Assembly (NCBI GenBank): GCA_030593185.1
Contig: JAUVHQ010000091.1
Location: 1 to 7,909 of the forward strand
DNA from: Bacteroidota bacterium
GTDB taxonomy: Bacteria; Bacteroidota; Bacteroidia; Bacteroidales; VadinHA17
Direction: 5' to 3'
Length of the DNA: 7,909 nucleotides
Part shown: positions 5,099-7,909 of the stretch, piece by piece
Layout of the letters: each line of letters starts with the position of its first letter
How positions within the stretch are numbered: position 1 is the stretch's first letter
Position numbers and translations under genes: made by a program
Notes under the pieces: generated by a model
What the model saw: only the letters and a program-made list of their open reading frames with translations
Databases searched by the model: none
What the model was told of the DNA's origin: nothing

Positions 5099-7351
5099 CT
5101 ATTTTTTCTTTTTTCTGGTAATTTTATCCTCTTTTTCTTCCATTTCTGATTTTAAAGCTGCCAGATCAGTAATATCTCCAAGAGTTGTTTTTTCCAGACT
5201 ACTTTTTGTCCTTTTTGACGATTTACGTGCTGCAGAAGAACCGGATTTCCTGGTGGTTTTCTTAGCAGGCTTGTCTTTATCTTCAAAAACACGGCTATGA
5301 GATAAAATTATCCGCTTAGCGCCTTTGTTAAATTCCAATACTTTAAATTCCAGTTTTTCATCAACTTTACCTTGCAATCCGTCTTCCTTAACAAGATGTT
5401 TTGGAGTAACAAAACCTTCAATACCATATGGCAGAGTGACAATAGCACCTTTATCAAATACCTCAACAATAGTTCCTTCATGAATTGAATCGACAGTAAA
5501 TATCGATTCAAACACTTCCCATGGATTCTCTTCCAGTTGTTTATGTCCAAGGCTTAATCTTCTGTTTTCTATATCTATTTCAAGCACTACTACCTCTATA
5601 TCAGCTTCTATTGAGGTAAATTCGGCAGGATGCTTAATTTTCTTTGTCCATGAAAGATCTGAAATATGAATCAACCCGTCAACACCTTCTTCAATCTCAA
5701 CAAAAATTCCAAAATTTGTAAAGTTCCTCACTTTGGCTTTATGGTTAGAACCAACAGGATATTTCTTTTCAATTTTTTCCCATGGATCGGGTTTGAGTTG
5801 CTTCATCCCAAGAGACATTTTTCGATCTTCCCTGTCCATTGTAAGTATAACTGCTTCAACTTCATCACCTATCTTTAGAAACTCCTGAGCGCTTCTTAGG
5901 TGTTGTGACCATGACATTTCAGAAACGTGGATCAGCCCTTCAACACCGGCGGCAATCTCAATGAAAGCTCCATAATCAGCCATTACAACAACTTTCCCCT
6001 TAACCTTGTCTCCAACATTGAGATCTTTGTCAAGTGATTCCCATGGATGAGGTGTAAGCTGTTTAATTCCAAGTGCAATTCGTTTCTTATTATCATCAAA
6101 ATCAAGGATCACAACATTCAGTTTCTTGTCAAGTTCCACAATCTCATCAGGATGATTTACACGACCCCACGAAAGATCTGTAATATGAACCAATCCGTCC
6201 ACACCTCCCAGATCAATAAATACCCCATATGATGTAATATTCTTGACAGTTCCTTCGAGAACTTGTCCTTTTTCGAGTTTCGCAATGATTTCTTTCTTTT
6301 GCTGTTCCAATTCTTCCTCAATTAAAGCTTTGTGCGAAACGACAACATTCTTGTATTCATGGTTTATTTTAACAACCTTAAACTCCATAGTTCTCCCAAC
6401 ATACATATCGTAATCGCGAATTGGTTTAACATCAATCTGGGAACCCGGAAGGAATGATTCGATTCCAAAAACATCAACGATCATACCTCCTTTTGTACGA
6501 CATTTAATATAACCCTTAATAATTTCATCTTTAGTATGTGCTTCGTTTACCCTGTCCCACGATTTTAATGCTCTTGCTTTCTTGTGAGAAAGAATAAGCT
6601 GACCGGTTTTGTCTTCTTTACTCTCAACATATACTTCAACGGTATCCCCTGTCTTAAGTTCCTGGTTATATCTGAACTCATTTAAACTAACTACCCCTTC
6701 AGACTTGTAACCAATATTGATAACTACTTCTCTTTTGGTCATTGAGATTACAGTACCGTCAACAACTTCATTTTCAGCAATTGATGAAAGGGTTTCGTCA
6801 TAAAGGTTCTCATATTCTGCTCTTACTTTTGGTGTATAATCATCCTCTTTCACCATAAGACTTTCCCAATCAAAATCCTCAAGTGGAGTATTTTCTTCAG
6901 TCCCTGATTCTTTTGATTTCTTCTCTGAAACCGGCTTCTTTTCGATATCTGTTTCTATTGGAGTTTCTTTATCGATTATTGGTTCATCCTTTTCGGCGGC
7001 TTCTTTATCAGGCTCAGGTTCATCCTTTTCGACGGCTTTATTATCAGGCTCAGGTTCAACCTTTTCAGCAACTTTCTTATCAGTCTCAGGTTCAACCTTT
7101 TCTTCAGTAAAATCAGCTTTCTTAGTTTTTTTGGCGGGAATTTTTTCCTTTACTTCTCTATTATCTTCAACAACTTTTTCATCCTTTTTCTTAGCTGTTG
7201 TTTCTTCGGTTATATTAACCTCTTCTTTTTCTGTATTCTTCAGTTCTGCTTTTTCTGTTTGCCTGGCAGGTTTTTCTTCACTTGTTTGGTTTTCATCCGG
7301 TTCCGGATTATCTACCATTGCATTCTTTTCTTTTTCTGTACTGTTATCCAT
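5099..7351 (-). CDS. rpsA: 30S ribosomal protein S1 with long acidic N-terminal extension
   Basis: The mRNA-binding protein of the small ribosomal subunit. Six S1 (OB-fold) domains are visible at about 195-258, 276-342, 363-430, 447-519, 534-605 and 622-688; domains 3-5 have the clear GVFID...GLVHI(T/S)(D/E)(L/M)SW pattern. Residues 158-188 (EDFDW...YDETL) match the normal Bacteroidota N terminus as I remember it. Ahead of this lie about 155 extra residues rich in Glu, Lys, Pro and Asp, including four 12-residue repeats. A Lys/Arg/Ser-rich tail with a TTLGDITDLAALK segment ends the protein. At 750 residues it exceeds the roughly 550-600 usual for the family; the excess is the N-terminal extension. 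The start is ATG at 7351, 56 bases after a good promoter match. Met166 is an alternative start but would lose the EDFDW segment. It is the first gene of a probable three-gene operon. Confidence 0.96.
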   Translation of the reverse strand: MDNSTEKEKNAMVDNPEPDENQTSEEKPARQTEKAELKNTEKEEVNITEETTAKKKDEKVVEDNREVKEKIPAKKTKKADFTEEKVEPETDKKVAEKVEPEPDNKAVEKDEPEPDKEAAEKDEPIIDKETPIETDIEKKPVSEKKSKESGTEENTPLEDFDWESLMVKEDDYTPKVRAEYENLYDETLSSIAENEVVDGTVISMTKREVVINIGYKSEGVVSLNEFRYNQELKTGDTVEVYVESKEDKTGQLILSHKKARALKSWDRVNEAHTKDEIIKGYIKCRTKGGMIVDVFGIESFLPGSQIDVKPIRDYDMYVGRTMEFKVVKINHEYKNVVVSHKALIEEELEQQKKEIIAKLEKGQVLEGTVKNITSYGVFIDLGGVDGLVHITDLSWGRVNHPDEIVELDKKLNVVILDFDDNKKRIALGIKQLTPHPWESLDKDLNVGDKVKGKVVVMADYGAFIEIAAGVEGLIHVSEMSWSQHLRSAQEFLKIGDEVEAVILTMDREDRKMSLGMKQLKPDPWEKIEKKYPVGSNHKAKVRNFTNFGIFVEIEEGVDGLIHISDLSWTKKIKHPAEFTSIEADIEVVVLEIDIENRRLSLGHKQLEENPWEVFESIFTVDSIHEGTIVEVFDKGAIVTLPYGIEGFVTPKHLVKEDGLQGKVDEKLEFKVLEFNKGAKRIILSHSRVFEDKDKPAKKTTRKSGSSAARKSSKRTKSSLEKTTLGDITDLAALKSEMEEKEDKITRKKKK
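6959..7102 (-). repeat. Four 36-bp tandem repeats inside rpsA
   Basis: Four in-frame 36-base units encode 12-residue repeats at S1 residues 84-131, with consensus EK(V/D)EPEPDKxxA. The two central units are the most alike, and the outer ones have drifted (the last has PII in place of PEP). Exact 12-codon periodicity points to growth by repeat duplication, and copy number may vary between strains without breaking the frame. Confidence 0.85.
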
Positions 7352-7406
7352 GTATAAAAATTAGTTTTTAATAAGTTAGACATTATATAATAATAAAATT
7401 GAGGTG

Positions 7407-7414
7407 CAAAAGTA
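7407..7414 (-). promoter_or_regulatory. Probable rpsA promoter, -7 element
   Basis: The minus strand reads TACTTTTG, an exact TAnnTTTG match. A TTG lies upstream, but only 14 bases away, shorter than the usual spacing of about 19, so the -33 half is uncertain. Transcription would start near 7400, giving a leader of about 50 bases that is almost all A and T with no Shine-Dalgarno sequence. Confidence 0.55.
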
Positions 7415-7698
7415 CAATTTTTTTAAAACAATACTGACCATTCTTTAAAAATATTTATAATTATCAGGCAATTATATCCGACACGACTAAAAAGCTTGAA
7501 AATTGAGAAATATCCGGCCAAAAAAGAGATAAATCAATTAACAAGCACAACAATTAATGAATTTTTCAGACATTTTCATTTTAGTTACGTTTAGGCAGGT
7601 AAATGCTATTAAATTTACTATATGATGGAATACTATTTCCAATTAAGCTTCTACCGGCTATCTTATTTATTCAATTAATTTTTCTCGTTTAATTTTTT

Positions 7699-7706
7699 TA
7701 CTTTTG
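7699..7706 (+). promoter_or_regulatory. Possible plus-strand promoter, -7 element
   Basis: TACTTTTG on the plus strand matches TAnnTTTG, pointing towards the right edge. No convincing -33 element precedes it. If used, transcription would start near 7712 and run into the GC-richer block at 7779-7860. Such 8-base matches can arise by chance in AT-rich DNA, so this stands on position alone. Confidence 0.25.
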
Positions 7707-7733
7707 TTTTCCAATAAAAATTAAATGTTATGA

Positions 7734-7817
7734 AACTTCCATGTATTATTAATGCATAAATAAAAATAATTAAATAACGGTTGCGCAACAGTATCCGGAT
7801 TTTTTCACATGGAAGTT
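7734..7817. repeat. 11-bp inverted repeat with 62-base spacer
   Basis: AACTTCCATGT at 7734-7744 is matched by its exact reverse complement at 7807-7817. The spacer contains the perfect 10-bp palindrome GTTGCGCAAC (7780-7789). The arms could bring a stem-loop of about 84 bases together in RNA from either strand. No transposase gene is adjacent within the window. Confidence 0.5.
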
Positions 7818-7909
7818 CACGAGCGGGTTTGCGCCATGGGTTTTTGTGGGAGCGAGTAACAAATACCACAGAACTTGTAAAAAGGTAGAAAATATAAGTA
7901 ACCTTGTCA

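Larger units (their letters stand above)
7430..7909. other. Non-coding stretch upstream of rpsA to the right edge
   Basis: From 7430 to about 7675 I see AT-rich DNA with no gene, tRNA or clear structure. From about 7675 to 7909 the character changes: a promoter-like box at 7699, a 9-codon plus-strand frame (MKLPCIINA, 7730-7759), an inverted repeat, and a GC-richer section at 7779-7860. A 64-codon minus-strand frame (GTG at 7869 to 7675) crosses it but has no family likeness and ends in AT-rich sequence, so I do not call it a gene. The block may be the start of a feature continuing beyond the window. Confidence 0.5.

Noticed and set aside
6883..7110. Repetitive plus-strand frame opposite the rpsA N terminus
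   Set aside because: Its repeats are the antisense image of the 36-bp units in rpsA.
7430..7680. Searched for a tRNA or structured RNA upstream of rpsA
   Set aside because: No T-loop motif (GGTTCGAATCC-like), acceptor pairing or stable stem was visible in this AT-rich section.
7675..7869. A 64-codon minus-strand frame with a hydrophobic middle
   Set aside because: It starts with GTG, resembles no family I know, and its apparent membrane segment comes from AT-rich DNA. It also overlaps the inverted repeat.

Overview
The window looks like ordinary chromosomal DNA of a Bacteroidota bacterium, probably in or near the Bacteroidales/Marinilabiliales; this is inferred from protein character, not from a search. 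Supporting signs are the low GC content, a six-domain ribosomal protein S1 that opens with a Bacteroidota-type 'EDFDW...YDETL' segment, AT-rich leaders without Shine-Dalgarno sequences, and matches to the Bacteroidota -7 promoter element TAnnTTTG upstream of two genes. All five convincing genes lie on the minus strand and are housekeeping genes.

In the direction of transcription (right to left) there are two groups. The first is rpsA (ribosomal protein S1, 7351-5099), a small single-domain STAS protein (5068-4727) and rnz (ribonuclease Z, 4709-3798), with gaps of only 30 and 17 bases. It looks like one operon combining translation initiation and tRNA 3' processing with an orphan STAS regulator. 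The second is guaA (GMP synthase, GTG start at 3381, end 1852) and an exported S41 carboxy-terminal processing protease (1830-202), separated by 21 bases and probably co-transcribed from a promoter just upstream of guaA.

Three non-coding stretches hold the less expected content. Positions 1-201 carry a perfect hairpin and a run of four 7-base repeats. Positions 3382-3797, between rnz and guaA, carry the guaA promoter, a palindrome next to it, several short degenerate repeats with a 7-base period, and a composite pair of imperfect inverted repeats sharing one arm. Positions 7352-7909, upstream of rpsA, carry the rpsA promoter and, at the far right, a distinct GC-richer block with a plus-strand promoter-like box, a 9-codon reading frame and an inverted repeat. 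No tRNA, rRNA, CRISPR array, insertion sequence or phage gene is visible.

I see no convincing new biological system. The items most worth following are the intergenic repeats, the right-edge block, the long repeat-built N-terminal extension of S1, and the STAS gene placed between rpsA and rnz without a visible partner kinase.
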